A stretch of DNA of 64,000 nucleotides from FEN-33 sp963768775 (GCA_963768775.1 CAVYIY010000006.1:186001-250000), one strand, 5' to 3'; shown: positions 25,814 through 35,356, numbered from the stretch's first letter. A program made the numbers and translations. The notes: generated by a model from the sequence alone, not told the origin.

Positions 25814-25824
25814 GGTATTTATAT
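25814..25824 (-). promoter_or_regulatory. TATA box of the RNase P RNA gene
   Basis: On the minus strand the sequence reads atataaata, about 26 bases before the 5' end of the RNA at 25793, the standard spacing. Confidence 0.65.
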
Positions 25825-26017
25825 TTGGCCTCTGGCGCAAGAGAGCGAAAGCAAGCGACTACGAAATCTCTGCAAGAGCACGGGCTAGGACGATTGCAGA
25901 AGCACGAAGGAAGCAACGATACCCAAGGGAATCTGTCAGACTTGAATCATTCCCATAAGATCTGCCAGCCGGCCAATATGCAAACCTTAATAACCGACCC
26001 CTCCATTCCGAGGCAAG

Positions 26018-26101
26018 GCAGGGGTAGCCAAGCTTGGCCAAAGGCGCTAGATTGAGGGTCTAGTCCCTAGCGGTCCGTGTGTTCAAATCGCACCCCCTGC
26101 A
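26018..26101 (+). tRNA. tRNA-Leu (anticodon GAG)
   Basis: The acceptor stem GCAGGGG pairs with CCCCTGC at 26094-26100, with A as discriminator base. The anticodon stem CTAGA/TCTAG holds the loop TTGAGGG, so the anticodon is GAG. A long variable arm (CCCTAGCGGTCC region) marks it as a class II tRNA, as leucine tRNAs are. The T arm loop is TTCAAAT. CCA is not encoded. A TATA-like cttaataac lies near 25986, about 32 bases upstream. Confidence 0.95.
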
Positions 26102-26314
26102 CTACCATTCTAAAACGGCTATTGACGTTCTTGCCACGTTTCAGGCCTTCGCGGCCACAGAATGGTCAATGTTTCCCAATTCGGCCAACTCAGCGTTAGT
26201 TATGAAGGAAATGTATTAAGTGTCGTGTTTCGTCAACCTTTTTCAAATTGAGCCATTCAATGGGATGGTTTGATGCAATGGCGGAGCTAGCAAAATGTCC
26301 TTACGGTCTGGAGA

Positions 26315-26953
26315 ATGAAACCGATGTCTGATTCTACGAGCGAGGGAGCGGCACAGGGATGGCGCGATCGCACCGGCAACCCTGCGCCTTTGGGGCTATG
26401 CGCGTTTGGAATGACCACAGTCCTATTGAACATCCACAATGCAGGATTCTTTGCCATCGGCGCGGTAATCCTTGCCATGGGCATGTTCTATGGTGGGATG
26501 GCCCAGATAATTGTCGGGCTGATGGAATGGAAGAAGGGTAACAGCTTTGGGACTCTGGCCTTCTTCTCCTATGGGGCTTTCTGGCTGTCGTTCGTCGTGA
26601 TCGTGCTCTTCCCCGCCTTGGGTCTGGGAAGCGCTGTGGACACAGCCTCGTTCTCCGCTTACCTATTCCTCTGGGGGGTATTCACCTTGGCGCTCTTCCC
26701 GATCGCACTTAGATCATCAAAGGCCTTGGGATTCGTCTTCGGAAGCCTGGCTTTGCTGTTCTTCTTGCTTGCATTCGGAAAGGGGTACAGCAGCGGGGAC
26801 CTGATCACGGTCGCAGGGTACTGGGGCATCATCGTGGGGGCATCAGCGGTCTACACCGGAATCGCCCAGATCTACAACGAATCCCTTGGTCGGATGGCCA
26901 TGCCCCTCGGCTGCGGCTATCCCAAGGCCCGGCAATTCGTGAAGAAGGACTAG
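26315..26953 (+). CDS. acetate/succinate transporter family (SatP/GPR1/FUN34/YaaH)
   Basis: 212 aa with six hydrophobic helices. The family signature NPAPLGL is right before the first helix, and a glycine-rich GAVILAMGMFYGGMAQIIVGLMEW region follows (quoted in pieces: MFYGGMAQ, IVGLMEW). The family moves acetate or succinate with protons across the membrane. An acetate requirement would fit a host-associated or syntrophic methanogen, but that is inference. The start is at ATG 26315; a second ATG four codons in is also possible. Confidence 0.85.
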   Translation: MKPMSDSTSEGAAQGWRDRTGNPAPLGLCAFGMTTVLLNIHNAGFFAIGAVILAMGMFYGGMAQIIVGLMEWKKGNSFGTLAFFSYGAFWLSFVVIVLFPALGLGSAVDTASFSAYLFLWGVFTLALFPIALRSSKALGFVFGSLALLFFLLAFGKGYSSGDLITVAGYWGIIVGASAVYTGIAQIYNESLGRMAMPLGCGYPKARQFVKKD

Positions 26954-27017
26954 ACGAAAACTCGTTCAGGCGAAAGGAACTCGGGAATGCACATGATTCC
27001 CGAGTAATCCCGATTTT

Positions 27018-28019
27018 CTACTTCATTTCCTTTTCCATCATTGAGATCAATCCATCGCCATAGTCCCTCGTCGAGTGATGCCCTCCGATGTCTGACGTCC
27101 GGATCCCCTTGCTCAAGATCTTCTTGATTCCGTCCTCGACCAGCTTCGCTTCCGTTGGCATTCCCAGGTACTTCAGTAGCATTGAAGCGGACAGGATGGC
27201 AGCAGTGGGGTTTGCGATGCCTCTGCCTGCGATGTCCGGCGCCGACCCGTGGCAGGGCTCGAAGATGGCATATTGATCTCCGATGTTGCCTGCTGGGGCC
27301 ATGCCCAGGCCGCCGACGAGCGCCGCGGCCTCGTCGGAGAGTATGTCGCCGTAGAGGTTGAGCGTCACGATGCAGCCGAACTCCCTTGGCTTGGTTATCA
27401 AGGCCGCCGCCGCCGCATCCACCAACATATCCATGGCTTCCACATTCCTCTGCCTCGCTTCTTCGTAGAATATCCGCCGGAACATGCCATCGGACTTGCG
27501 CAGCACGTTGGCCTTGTGCACGCAGGTGATCCGGTCGATCTTCTCACGCCTGCAGAGCTCGAGCGCATGTCGGCATATCCGTCGACTGGCTTTTTCAGTG
27601 ACCTTTCTTTCCAGGATGACCGCGCCTGCTTGCTCCCTCTCCGCGCCGGTGTACATCCCTTCGGAGTTCTCCCTTACAAGGGTCAAATCCAGGTCGACCA
27701 GGCCGATGTCGGGGATAATTCGCTTGGCCGGTCTCACGTTCGCGTAAAGGTCCAGTTCGCAGCGAAGCCTCAAGATCGGCGAGCGATAGGTCATGTCATC
27801 TTCTGGAGAGGTGATCGCTCCGAAAAGGCAGGCGTCCGAGTCATGTATCGCATCCAGTGTGGCGTCGGGAAGGTAGCTCCCGCTCATTTGCTTACATCTC
27901 AACCCCATCTCGGCCGGCACGAGCTCAAGTTCTGGAGCGACCAATCTCAATGCCCGGACCGCCTGAGGTACCACCTCAGAGCCGATGCCGTCCCCTTCGA
28001 TCACCACGATTCGCTTCAA
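27018..28019 (-). CDS. isopropylmalate / homoisocitrate-type dehydrogenase
   Basis: 333 aa of the beta-decarboxylating dehydrogenase family. Marks: VIEGDGIGSEVVPQAV, the substrate loop LRLRCELDLYANVRPA, TLVRENSEGMYTG, the Mg-site NLYGDILSDEAAALVGGLG and the cofactor loop FEPCHGSAPDIAGRGIANP. It oxidises and decarboxylates 2-hydroxy-3-carboxy acids. In methanogens one copy (LeuB) serves leucine and one (AksF) serves the 2-oxosuberate chain of coenzyme B; the sequence alone does not decide. It lies 2 bases after deoxyhypusine synthase and is probably transcribed with it. Confidence 0.85.
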   Translation of the reverse strand: MKRIVVIEGDGIGSEVVPQAVRALRLVAPELELVPAEMGLRCKQMSGSYLPDATLDAIHDSDACLFGAITSPEDDMTYRSPILRLRCELDLYANVRPAKRIIPDIGLVDLDLTLVRENSEGMYTGAEREQAGAVILERKVTEKASRRICRHALELCRREKIDRITCVHKANVLRKSDGMFRRIFYEEARQRNVEAMDMLVDAAAAALITKPREFGCIVTLNLYGDILSDEAAALVGGLGMAPAGNIGDQYAIFEPCHGSAPDIAGRGIANPTAAILSASMLLKYLGMPTEAKLVEDGIKKILSKGIRTSDIGGHHSTRDYGDGLISMMEKEMK

Positions 28020-28021
28020 GA

Positions 28022-28957
28022 TCAGCCCTCAAGACGAGTGATGACGCTTGCCATGATCAAGGGCAGAGTTATCGTGGCATCACCTTCCACGGTAACCTGG
28101 GCCGCATCCTCCTTCACCTTGCCCCATGAAACCGCCTCCCGAACCTGAGCCCCCGAGAGCGAGCCGTCGTATTCCAATGCCGTGGTCAGGTAGACGGCGA
28201 AGTCCAGACCGCCCCGGAACTGGTTCCACCAGATGGTGTGGTGCTTGGAGATGCCGCCTCCGATGATGATCGCTCCGGTCTCCTTGGATTCGAACGTTAT
28301 GTCCGAGAGTCCCTGCTCATCACCGAAAAGGTCCATCCGCAGATCCCGGTGGGTCTGCCAGTACATCCATAGCTGGCTGCCGAATGAGCCGTCGGTGATA
28401 CCGGGGACGAATATCGGGACCTTGTTGCGGTGGCACCAATGGAGCAGCGAAGACTCGTCATCGATTCGCGCGCCCACGGCATCGATCAACTCGGCCGTTG
28501 AGATCGACTTCCGGTCCTTCAGTATATCGCGGAAAATGGGGATGAGCTTCTTCTCCAGCACGATCCCGTACGATGAATCTGGCACTAGCACATTGCCGAG
28601 TCGATTGACCCCTTCGTGGTGGAGCTTGGCATCGTCCATATAGAAATCGCCGTGGTAATAGGACTTCCAGGTCCTGGCGATGTCGTGGTCTAAGGTTCCG
28701 CAGGTGGTGATGATGACATCGACAAACTTCCGTTTCACCATCTCCACGATCACTCCCCTGGTGCCAGTAGCCATGATGCAGGCCGGGAAGGAGAGGAATT
28801 TGGTGCAGTCCCTCTTCTCCATCGTCTCGATGACATCCACCGCATCCGATAGTTTGCGGCCAGTGAATCCCCCGGACTCCTTCATCTGCCTGACCAATTG
28901 GTCCGCGGTCATTCCGCTTTCGAGCTTGAGGTCGCGCACCGGTCTCTTCTTAGGCAT
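28022..28957 (-). CDS. dys: deoxyhypusine synthase
   Basis: 311 aa. Transfers an aminobutyl group from spermidine to a lysine of initiation factor aIF5A. Marks are the NAD-site word TCGTLDHDIARTW and the active-site stretch GGGISKHHTIWWNQFRGG. The Lys that forms the enzyme intermediate is expected there. The gene is the first of a two-gene minus-strand unit with the dehydrogenase. The upstream gap 28958-29117 holds the promoters of this gene and of the divergent MFS gene. Confidence 0.92.
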   Translation of the reverse strand: MPKKRPVRDLKLESGMTADQLVRQMKESGGFTGRKLSDAVDVIETMEKRDCTKFLSFPACIMATGTRGVIVEMVKRKFVDVIITTCGTLDHDIARTWKSYYHGDFYMDDAKLHHEGVNRLGNVLVPDSSYGIVLEKKLIPIFRDILKDRKSISTAELIDAVGARIDDESSLLHWCHRNKVPIFVPGITDGSFGSQLWMYWQTHRDLRMDLFGDEQGLSDITFESKETGAIIIGGGISKHHTIWWNQFRGGLDFAVYLTTALEYDGSLSGAQVREAVSWGKVKEDAAQVTVEGDATITLPLIMASVITRLEG

Positions 28958-29086
28958 TTTCCTGACACTCCAAGAGATGGATGACCTTCAAATGATTCTC
29001 GTAATTAATATGTTCCCAAGGCGGCCGGTCGAGAAGCGCGAAGTAGGAGCGAAGCCATGACCTGGGCGACTGGATGCGCCCAGGAG

Positions 29087-29096
29087 ATTAATATAT
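29087..29096 (+). promoter_or_regulatory. TATA box of the MFS gene
   Basis: gattaatata sits about 25-30 bases before the GTG at 29118, so transcription would begin almost at the start codon. A leaderless GTG-start mRNA is inferred. Confidence 0.5.
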
Positions 29097-29117
29097 CTAG
29101 AATCCGCTAAGCGGAAT

Positions 29118-30284
29118 GTGGTCGACCTCAGGCGCTTGGCGATCTACAGCGGTGCTTTCATCGGGCCGCTATCCGGCAACGCCGTCCTGTCATTGGTGCC
29201 GGTCCTCAAGGATACCTTCCAAAGCTCGGCGCCAGATGTCATCATTTCAGTAAGCTTCTTCATGCTCCCTTTCGCATTCTTCATGCTCTTCACCGGTTCG
29301 ATCTCGGAGGTGATGGGCAAGAAATTCGTCCTTTCCGTCGGATTCGTGACCTATGCGTTGGGAGGGATCGGTTCGGGCCTATCTCCCAGCCTGGAGACGT
29401 TCTATCTCTTTCGCTTCATTCAGGGCATCGGTTTCGCCTTCGTGCAGCCGACACTGATAGCAATGCTCGGCGAGATCGTCTCGCCAAGAGAGGTGGGACG
29501 GGCCATGGGGATCTTCGGTGCGGCTTCGACAGCCGGGATTGCGCTGGGCCCGTTGATTGCCGGATACATATCATTGGTCAATTGGAGGCTGACATTCTTC
29601 CTGATCTCGATAACGGCGATCGTCATCTTCCTGATGTTCCTCATCGCGTTCAAGGGGGTGGAGGAACGGAAACTGGTCGGCGGCGTAAAGGCATTCAAGA
29701 TGTCCCTTGCTGGAGGTTTCCGCGACAGATCCGTCATCTACCTGTCCTTGGCCGGACTGCTCACCTTCTTGTGCTACGGAGGCACGCTCTCCTTCATTTC
29801 CGATTCCCTATCCTTGGCTCCCCTTTCCTTCAGCCCGGAGGACATCGGCACGATCATGGCTGGCGCAGGATTGGCTGGAATGTTCATAGCTCCGATCGGC
29901 GGAGCGATGGTGGATCGACTGGGGCGGCTTTCGGCAGCGGCGATTGGGATTGCGGTGATGATAGCTGCATTCTTCTTCTTCACCCAGGCTGACTCATTCT
30001 TCTCCTATCTCGGTTCGATGGCGGTCCTGGGGGCAGGCTCATCGATCGTCTGGTCTTCGCTCCTCACCCTAACGGTGGAAGTGGTCCCAGAGCGCAAGGG
30101 CACGGTCTCCTCGATATTCAACAGCGCTCGGTATTTCGGATATTCGATGGCACCGATCGTCTTTGCGCCGATTTACGTGGCATTCTCCATCGACGCCATC
30201 CACATCCTCGGAATGGCGATAGCGGTGATGGCTTTGGCAGCCACCTATCTCTCCGTGAAGAATGCCAGGTTTAGGAGAACCTAG
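29118..30284 (+). CDS. major facilitator superfamily transporter
   Basis: 388 aa with twelve hydrophobic segments. The loop between helices 2 and 3 reads GSISEVMGKKFVLSVG, a version of the MFS loop motif; the matching loop in the second half reads GGAMVDRLGRLSAAAIG. Helix 4/5 has RFIQGIGFAFVQPTLIAM and GRAMGIFGAASTAGIALGP, as in drug-exporter-like (DHA) members. The substrate is unknown. The start is GTG with no ribosome-binding site, in keeping with a leaderless transcript. Confidence 0.82.
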   Translation: MVDLRRLAIYSGAFIGPLSGNAVLSLVPVLKDTFQSSAPDVIISVSFFMLPFAFFMLFTGSISEVMGKKFVLSVGFVTYALGGIGSGLSPSLETFYLFRFIQGIGFAFVQPTLIAMLGEIVSPREVGRAMGIFGAASTAGIALGPLIAGYISLVNWRLTFFLISITAIVIFLMFLIAFKGVEERKLVGGVKAFKMSLAGGFRDRSVIYLSLAGLLTFLCYGGTLSFISDSLSLAPLSFSPEDIGTIMAGAGLAGMFIAPIGGAMVDRLGRLSAAAIGIAVMIAAFFFFTQADSFFSYLGSMAVLGAGSSIVWSSLLTLTVEVVPERKGTVSSIFNSARYFGYSMAPIVFAPIYVAFSIDAIHILGMAIAVMALAATYLSVKNARFRRT

Positions 30285-30845
30285 CACCCCAGTCCTCGAC
30301 GATCTGGATCAATCGGGGAGGCGCCGCTTCGCTGTCCTCGTTGTTCTCGATGACGGTCCAGCCATTGCCAGCCAGCCTCATGAGCTTCTGCCTGATTTTG
30401 CACAGGCTCTCGAAACCCTAGAACATCTCCTTGGCCTTATTCCGGCTTTCGATGCGCTCAATGCCACCTTCGGGTCGATGTCGACCAATAGCAGTCGTTT
30501 AGGGACCGGGAGGATCTTGGCGAAGAAATCATAGCCGGACTGGATGTATTTCTGCGGGAGGTACGCGGTCGCCATGAGATATCGGACGAAGATGATGGTG
30601 TCGTAACGCTGCCTGTCCTTGCGCAAGAAGCACACTTAAACCAGGACATCCCCGATGAATAGAAGGGATGCCATCAGGCGAAGCGTCCTACCCTTGCCTT
30701 GAAGGGCTCTGCGGGTCAGCAAGCCAATGAACCTCTCCGAGGGATAGATGCGGAGAGGACAGTCTCACCCAATGACTCGTAATGCTTCTTGATCCAGTGG
30801 GCATAGGTCGATTTTCCGGAACCGTCTTCTTTCGCAAGATGCGAT
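30284..30845 (-). pseudogene. remnant of a thymidylate-kinase-like gene
   Basis: Pieces in different frames add up to a dTMP-kinase-like protein: the P-loop DGSGKSTYAHWIKKHYESLGE, given here as DGSGKST and AHWIKKHYESLGE, then SERFIGLLTRRALQGKG, RYDTIIFVRYLMATAYLP, LLLVDIDPKVAL, then RIESRNKAKEMF and GFESLCKIRQKLMRLAGNG. Lesions are a frameshift near 30768, an in-frame TAA near 30640, a frameshift near 30465 and a TAG near 30416 where Glu is expected. The residues before the P-loop are missing, and the reading runs straight out of the CTP-transferase remnant. I take this as a decayed gene. Confidence 0.65.
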
Positions 30846-31302
30846 GCTTCCTGAACCGCTTCCCGATGAGGCCCCCATGCCATCGCCGTAGGCCATGGAG
30901 ACAATGGCGATGGAGGCGATCATACGATGATCGAAAAGGAAGAATGCTAGCAATGTCCAGGAGATGGCATAATAGACCAGGCCGAAATCGTGCCCCTCAC
31001 CAGTCGCGTCGCCGATGAACGACTCCTTCAGCTTCTTGACCGATGAATAGGGCGATGCTAAGCAAGGGGATGAAGGGGGCAGCGGCCAGGAATGCCATTA
31101 CGTACGATGAGTCGAAAACCCACCAGATGAAAACGATATTTCCAATCATGATGTGAATGAATTTGCGGTGCATCTTCGCGTTTCGGATGAGCTTCCATTT
31201 GGCGGCGAGCAGGATGACTATGCCTACGTAAATGTAAACGCCGGCTAACCCTACCAGGTCCCCGTCGGTGAACATGAGTTGCGATGAAAACGGGGTCTGC
31301 AT
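30825..31302 (-). pseudogene. truncated membrane CTP-transferase (dolichol/phytol-kinase-like), decayed
   Basis: The 5' part is intact: an N-terminal hydrophobic segment (VYIYVGIVILLAAKW), the word NAKMHRKFIHIMIGNIVF typical of this lipid-kinase/cytidylyltransferase group and further membrane helices. After a shift near 31037 the frame continues KLKESFIGDATGEGHD and LVYYAISWTLLAFFLF, then the substrate motif MAYGDGMGA, a shift near 30868 and LIGKRFRKHRILRKKT. There it stops being protein-like and meets the thymidylate-kinase P-loop. The C-terminal third is missing, so a deletion has joined two neighbours. Confidence 0.65.
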
Positions 31303-31411
31303 ATTTACAGTCTATTCAAAGTCGGAGGGACGGTTTCCGAAATGGAAAAAAGCCGGCCACGAGCGATTCCTGGATACGAATCAAATAAGATAACCGGCCG
31401 AATAGTATTAT

Positions 31412-32110
31412 ATGCGAACGATATGGTTTTTCATCGGAACTGGAATGAATGCAAAGGACGAAATGCAGATGCTGGATATTCTTGATGCTTTTGAGAAGCG
31501 CGGCTTCAAAGGTGCCATTATCTTTGACGTGCCAGCGACACAATTCGTCAGAGTGAACCTAATGATGCTCCGCGGCCTATCGCAAGAGCGCGGCCTCCCG
31601 GGCATCTTCATTTCAGTGGATAGGCCACACCAGTATATGGTGCATCTCCTTTCGATGCACCAGATTAAAGCGGAGAATCTCATCTTCATCGATGCGATCA
31701 GCCGCTTCTCGGCGGACTTCAAGGTCGCCAACGCCAACGTCGGCTTCATGGATGGGCCGTTCCGCATCGACCGCTTGCCGATGGCGATGAACGATTGGAT
31801 AAAGGGGTGCAATGGTCAGTCATTGAATTTCAGCAACCGCGGCTTCGCGATCATCGACAACCTTTCTGCATTGCTGACCTACAATAGCTTCAATTCCGTT
31901 CAGACCTTCCTGCAGAATTTCATCCAGTCACTGCATTCCTCGGGGAACATGATCGTGCCGCTGATGATAGACAGGGAGAAGTCTGGCTTGCTCTATGAGA
32001 CCGCCAAGTCGCTGTGCAATGTGGAGATCCGGTTGAAGGACATCTTGTCCGACCGACCTCTGGATGCAGGGCCGAAGAAGATTGCAGAGATTAATTGCGC
32101 AAAGGGGTAG
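31412..32110 (+). CDS. RecA/KaiC-fold protein without a P-loop (232 aa)
   Basis: The chain alternates strands and helices like a RecA-type domain (KGAIIFDVPATQFVRV, LIFIDAISRFSADFKV, GFAIIDNLSALLTYN, GNMIVPLMIDRE), but the usual Walker A position reads FFIGTGMNAKDE with no GKT. A Walker B-like AIIDNL is present. It is followed 3 bases later by a KaiC-like ATPase with a full P-loop, so the two are probably an inactive/active pair. Function unknown; such pairs in Thermoplasmata are often near signalling or motility genes, of which there are none here. Confidence 0.65.
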   Translation: MRTIWFFIGTGMNAKDEMQMLDILDAFEKRGFKGAIIFDVPATQFVRVNLMMLRGLSQERGLPGIFISVDRPHQYMVHLLSMHQIKAENLIFIDAISRFSADFKVANANVGFMDGPFRIDRLPMAMNDWIKGCNGQSLNFSNRGFAIIDNLSALLTYNSFNSVQTFLQNFIQSLHSSGNMIVPLMIDREKSGLLYETAKSLCNVEIRLKDILSDRPLDAGPKKIAEINCAKG

Positions 32111-32113
32111 GAA

Positions 32114-32827
32114 ATGACAGAACGCAAGTTCGAAGAGCGCCAAAAACGGGATGACCTGGTTCGATTGCAGACCGGTATTCCTGGTCTAGATGAGATGATA
32201 GAGGGCGGCTTTCCTTTCCCTTCGGTAGTGTTGCTCTCGGGCAGTGCTGGCACGGGAAAGACGACGTTCTGCCTCAAGTATCTGTGCGAGGGGGCGAAGA
32301 AGGGGGAGCAAGGGCTCTACTTCACAACGCTTTCGGAACCGACCCAGTGGATGCTCCGCTATGCCTCGCAATTCGATTTCATCAACAAGGACTACTTCGG
32401 CGACAAGATCATGTACATGGATCTAGGGAACATGATGCGCGAGATGGATGCCAATCAGTTGCTCGCCGCTATGGAGGAGAAGATAGCCGAGGTGATGCCC
32501 CAGCGCATCGTCATCGACCCGATAACCGTTGTAGGGGGCATGCTGAAAGGAGACTATCGAGTCTTCCTCTTCGACCTGTTCAACCGGCTCAAGAACTGGA
32601 ACGCGACGACGCTGGTCACCGGAGAGGTCAGCCCAGGTGAGCTCTATCCGGCCGAGGTGTCCTACGCCGTCGACGGGATAATACTGGTCATGCTCTCGGA
32701 GGAAGCGGGTGCGCGACGGAAGTACCTGGAGGTGCTGAAGATGCGCGGTACTAATCATCAGACAGGGAAACAGTCGATCGACATCACTCGGAATGAGGGC
32801 ATAGTCGTTCTCAAGGCCCGGTTCTGA
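32114..32827 (+). CDS. KaiC-like RecA-superfamily ATPase (237 aa)
   Basis: Classic single KaiC domain: TGIPGLDEMIEGGFPFPS, Walker A SGSAGTGKTTFCLKYL, the LYFTTLSEPTQWMLRYA stretch and Walker B RIVIDPITVV, ending with the RKYLEVLKMRGTNHQTGK stretch common to archaeal KaiC homologues. Hydrolyses ATP, probably in a hexamer; the role of archaeal single-domain KaiC proteins is mostly unknown. Preceded by an inactive homologue on the same transcript. Confidence 0.85.
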   Translation: MTERKFEERQKRDDLVRLQTGIPGLDEMIEGGFPFPSVVLLSGSAGTGKTTFCLKYLCEGAKKGEQGLYFTTLSEPTQWMLRYASQFDFINKDYFGDKIMYMDLGNMMREMDANQLLAAMEEKIAEVMPQRIVIDPITVVGGMLKGDYRVFLFDLFNRLKNWNATTLVTGEVSPGELYPAEVSYAVDGIILVMLSEEAGARRKYLEVLKMRGTNHQTGKQSIDITRNEGIVVLKARF

Positions 32828-33066
32828 GTCGGATGGGCGTGACCCCATCCCGCAGGTGGCCGCGGCCATGACCAATAATCAGGTCGCCGCCGCACAAATG
32901 CGCCGAGGGCGAGGACGAGATAATAGATGAGGTTCCATGCTCCCGATTCACCCCATTCGTATCCGATATTGGGATTAATACAGAGTAGATGGCGTATTTT
33001 TAGCTGTTTTTCTAATGCACAGGAACGTCGGGTGTCCAGACAATCATCACGATTTCCACAGCTGTG

Positions 33067-33079
33067 AAAATTCTTATAT
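33067..33079 (+). promoter_or_regulatory. TATA box of the pyrophosphatase gene
   Basis: aaattcttatata is about 50 bases before the ATG at 33125, so the leader is about 20-25 bases. It includes a TAGGTTAG stretch just before the ATG. Otherwise the 297-base gap 32828-33124 shows nothing I can name. Confidence 0.5.
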
Positions 33080-33124
33080 AGGAATCGTAATTACCGCGTT
33101 GAATCCACAGGTAGGTTAGTTAAC

Positions 33125-35287
33125 ATGGAATTGAACGCACTGGTCTATATAATACCGGTGGCGGGCATCATTGGCCTGCTCTTCGCGCTGTATCTTACTC
33201 GGAGCATCATGAAGAAAGATACGGGCACCCCTGAGATGAGAGAGATTGGGGATGCGATCCGCGAGGGGGCGAATGCTTACCTTGCTCGCCAGTACAAAAC
33301 TATTGCTATAATCAGCCTGATTCTTGGAGTAGTAATCGCATTGACGATAGAACCAAGGCCATATGTTGGTGTCGGATTTCTCATCGGTGCATTCTGTTCC
33401 GCTCTTTCAGGCTACATCGGAATGTATGTTTCGGTCAGATCGAACATAAGAACGGCGAGCGCTGCCCGCCGGACATTGAACGAGGCCCTTCAGACCTCGT
33501 TCCGGGGCGGAGCGGTCTCCGGTATCTCAGTGGTCACACTGAGCTTGATCGGCGTTGCCGGGGTCTTCTTCCTGTTCTGGTACGTCATCTTCCCGAACTC
33601 CGTTGTTGGTGGGATCGACTATGGCATCCAGACCTCGCTCTTTGCAGCGGTCGGATATGCGTTCGGCGCTTCGTTCGCCGCGCTGTTCGCTCAGCTTGGA
33701 GGAGGTATCTACACCAAGGCGGCCGATGTCGGCGCTGACTTGGTCGGGAAGGTAGAGGCAGGTATCCCCGAGGACAGCCCGAAGAACCCTGCAGTCATCG
33801 CTGACCTGGTCGGCGACAACGTCGGCGATTGCGCCGGTCGTGGGGCGGATCTTTTCGAGTCCACCGCCGCCGAGAACATCGGCGCGATGATTCTCGGATT
33901 CTCTGTATATGCAGCTGTTGGCAACTCCGCCATAGGTTTCGTCTTCTTCCCTCTCATCGTCCGCGCTTTCGGTCTGCTTGCCGGTCTCGTGGGAATAATG
34001 ACCGTGAAGCTGAGGAACGAGGACGAGAGCCCGATGAAGGCGCTCAACCGCGGCTACTATATAACGGCAATCCTTGCCGCGATCCTGTTCGGCTTTGCAG
34101 CCAGTGAATTGCTCGGCCCGAACTGGGGCTATTTCATGGTCTGCGGCATCATCGGGATACTGCTGAGCATCGCGATCGTCTACATAACGCAGTATTACAC
34201 CGCTGGTGAATATCGACCGGTACGTGATATCGCAAAGGCCTCGGAAACAGGAGCGGCGACCAATATTATCACCGGTTTCTCCGTCGGACTGGAGTCCGCA
34301 GCCATGCCGATAATCGTAATCGCTGTCTCGCTCCTTTCATCGTTCGCGCTTGGACAAATGGCCGCGCCGTCCAGCAATTTAAGCTTCATTTACGGCCTAT
34401 ATGGAACCGCTGTCGCAACAATGGGCATGCTGGCTACTTGCGCGTTCATCCTCGCTGAGGACACTTTCGGCCCAATCACCGACAATGCCGGTGGAATCGT
34501 CGAAATGTCCGACCAACCGGAAGAGATCCGCATACGGACCGACAGGCTCGATGCGATCGGCAACACCACCAAAGCCCTCACCAAAGGCTATGCCATGGGC
34601 TCAGCCGTCCTCGCCGCTTACCTGCTGTTCGGTGCCTACTTCGACCGGGTGTTGGAAATCCTCATCAAGAAGGATCCGACCCTCACAATCGAGAAGATCT
34701 TCGTGGTCGACATCGCCAATCCGCCAGTGTTCGTTGGCGCATTGATCGGCGGAATGCTCGTCTTCCTCTTTGCCTCCCTCGCCATCAGAGCGGTGGGCAA
34801 AGCGGCAGGCAACATGATCGCAGAGGTGCGCAGGCAGTTCAAAGAGAACCCGAACATTCTGCACGGGAACGATAAGCCGGACTACGCTCGATGCGTCGAC
34901 ATCAGCACGAAGGGAGCGCTAAAGGCCATGATCCTGCCGGGCATATTGCCAGTAGTTGCTCCAGTGAGCCTGGGCATCATCATGCACTTCGCATATTCAG
35001 GCAACGTGAACATACCATACCAGTCGGTAGGAGCGATGCTGATGGTCGGGACCATCGTCGGTGTGCTCATGGCCCTGCTCATGAACAATGGGGGAGGCGC
35101 CTGGGACAACGGCAAGAAGTTCATTGAGGCGAAGGGACTGAAGAACACCCCCATACATGCTGCGGCCGTTGTCGGCGACACCGTGGGAGATCCGTTCAAG
35201 GATACCGCCGGTCCTTCGTTGCATGTGCTGGTCAAACTGCTATCGACCATAACTCTGGTGTTCGCGAGCATTTTCGTGATCGCCTGA
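33125..35287 (+). CDS. hppA: membrane-bound proton-translocating pyrophosphatase
   Basis: 720 aa with some 16 membrane helices. The pyrophosphate site is clear: GGGIYTKAADVGADLVGK and the acidic DLVGDNVGDCAGRGADLFES (quoted in shorter parts: DNVGDCAGRGADLFES). The late motif GNTTKA has Lys where K+-dependent enzymes have Ala, so this is the K+-independent, H+-pumping type. It turns pyrophosphate hydrolysis into an ion gradient. In a methanogen with limited energy income it would save energy from biosynthetic pyrophosphate. Monocistronic by its own promoter and the following gap. Confidence 0.95.
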   Translation: MELNALVYIIPVAGIIGLLFALYLTRSIMKKDTGTPEMREIGDAIREGANAYLARQYKTIAIISLILGVVIALTIEPRPYVGVGFLIGAFCSALSGYIGMYVSVRSNIRTASAARRTLNEALQTSFRGGAVSGISVVTLSLIGVAGVFFLFWYVIFPNSVVGGIDYGIQTSLFAAVGYAFGASFAALFAQLGGGIYTKAADVGADLVGKVEAGIPEDSPKNPAVIADLVGDNVGDCAGRGADLFESTAAENIGAMILGFSVYAAVGNSAIGFVFFPLIVRAFGLLAGLVGIMTVKLRNEDESPMKALNRGYYITAILAAILFGFAASELLGPNWGYFMVCGIIGILLSIAIVYITQYYTAGEYRPVRDIAKASETGAATNIITGFSVGLESAAMPIIVIAVSLLSSFALGQMAAPSSNLSFIYGLYGTAVATMGMLATCAFILAEDTFGPITDNAGGIVEMSDQPEEIRIRTDRLDAIGNTTKALTKGYAMGSAVLAAYLLFGAYFDRVLEILIKKDPTLTIEKIFVVDIANPPVFVGALIGGMLVFLFASLAIRAVGKAAGNMIAEVRRQFKENPNILHGNDKPDYARCVDISTKGALKAMILPGILPVVAPVSLGIIMHFAYSGNVNIPYQSVGAMLMVGTIVGVLMALLMNNGGGAWDNGKKFIEAKGLKNTPIHAAAVVGDTVGDPFKDTAGPSLHVLVKLLSTITLVFASIFVIA

Positions 35288-35356
35288 GCCTAAACCCCTT
35301 TTCTATCCCTATTTTTCTTTCTTATCCAGTACTACCAAGGTCCTTGCCTCGCGTAG

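Noticed and set aside
30284..30845. In-frame TAG (near 30416) read as pyrrolysine
   Set aside because: The same gene also has a TAA and two frameshifts and lacks its N-terminus, so it is a remnant; no catalytic need for pyrrolysine is known in this family.
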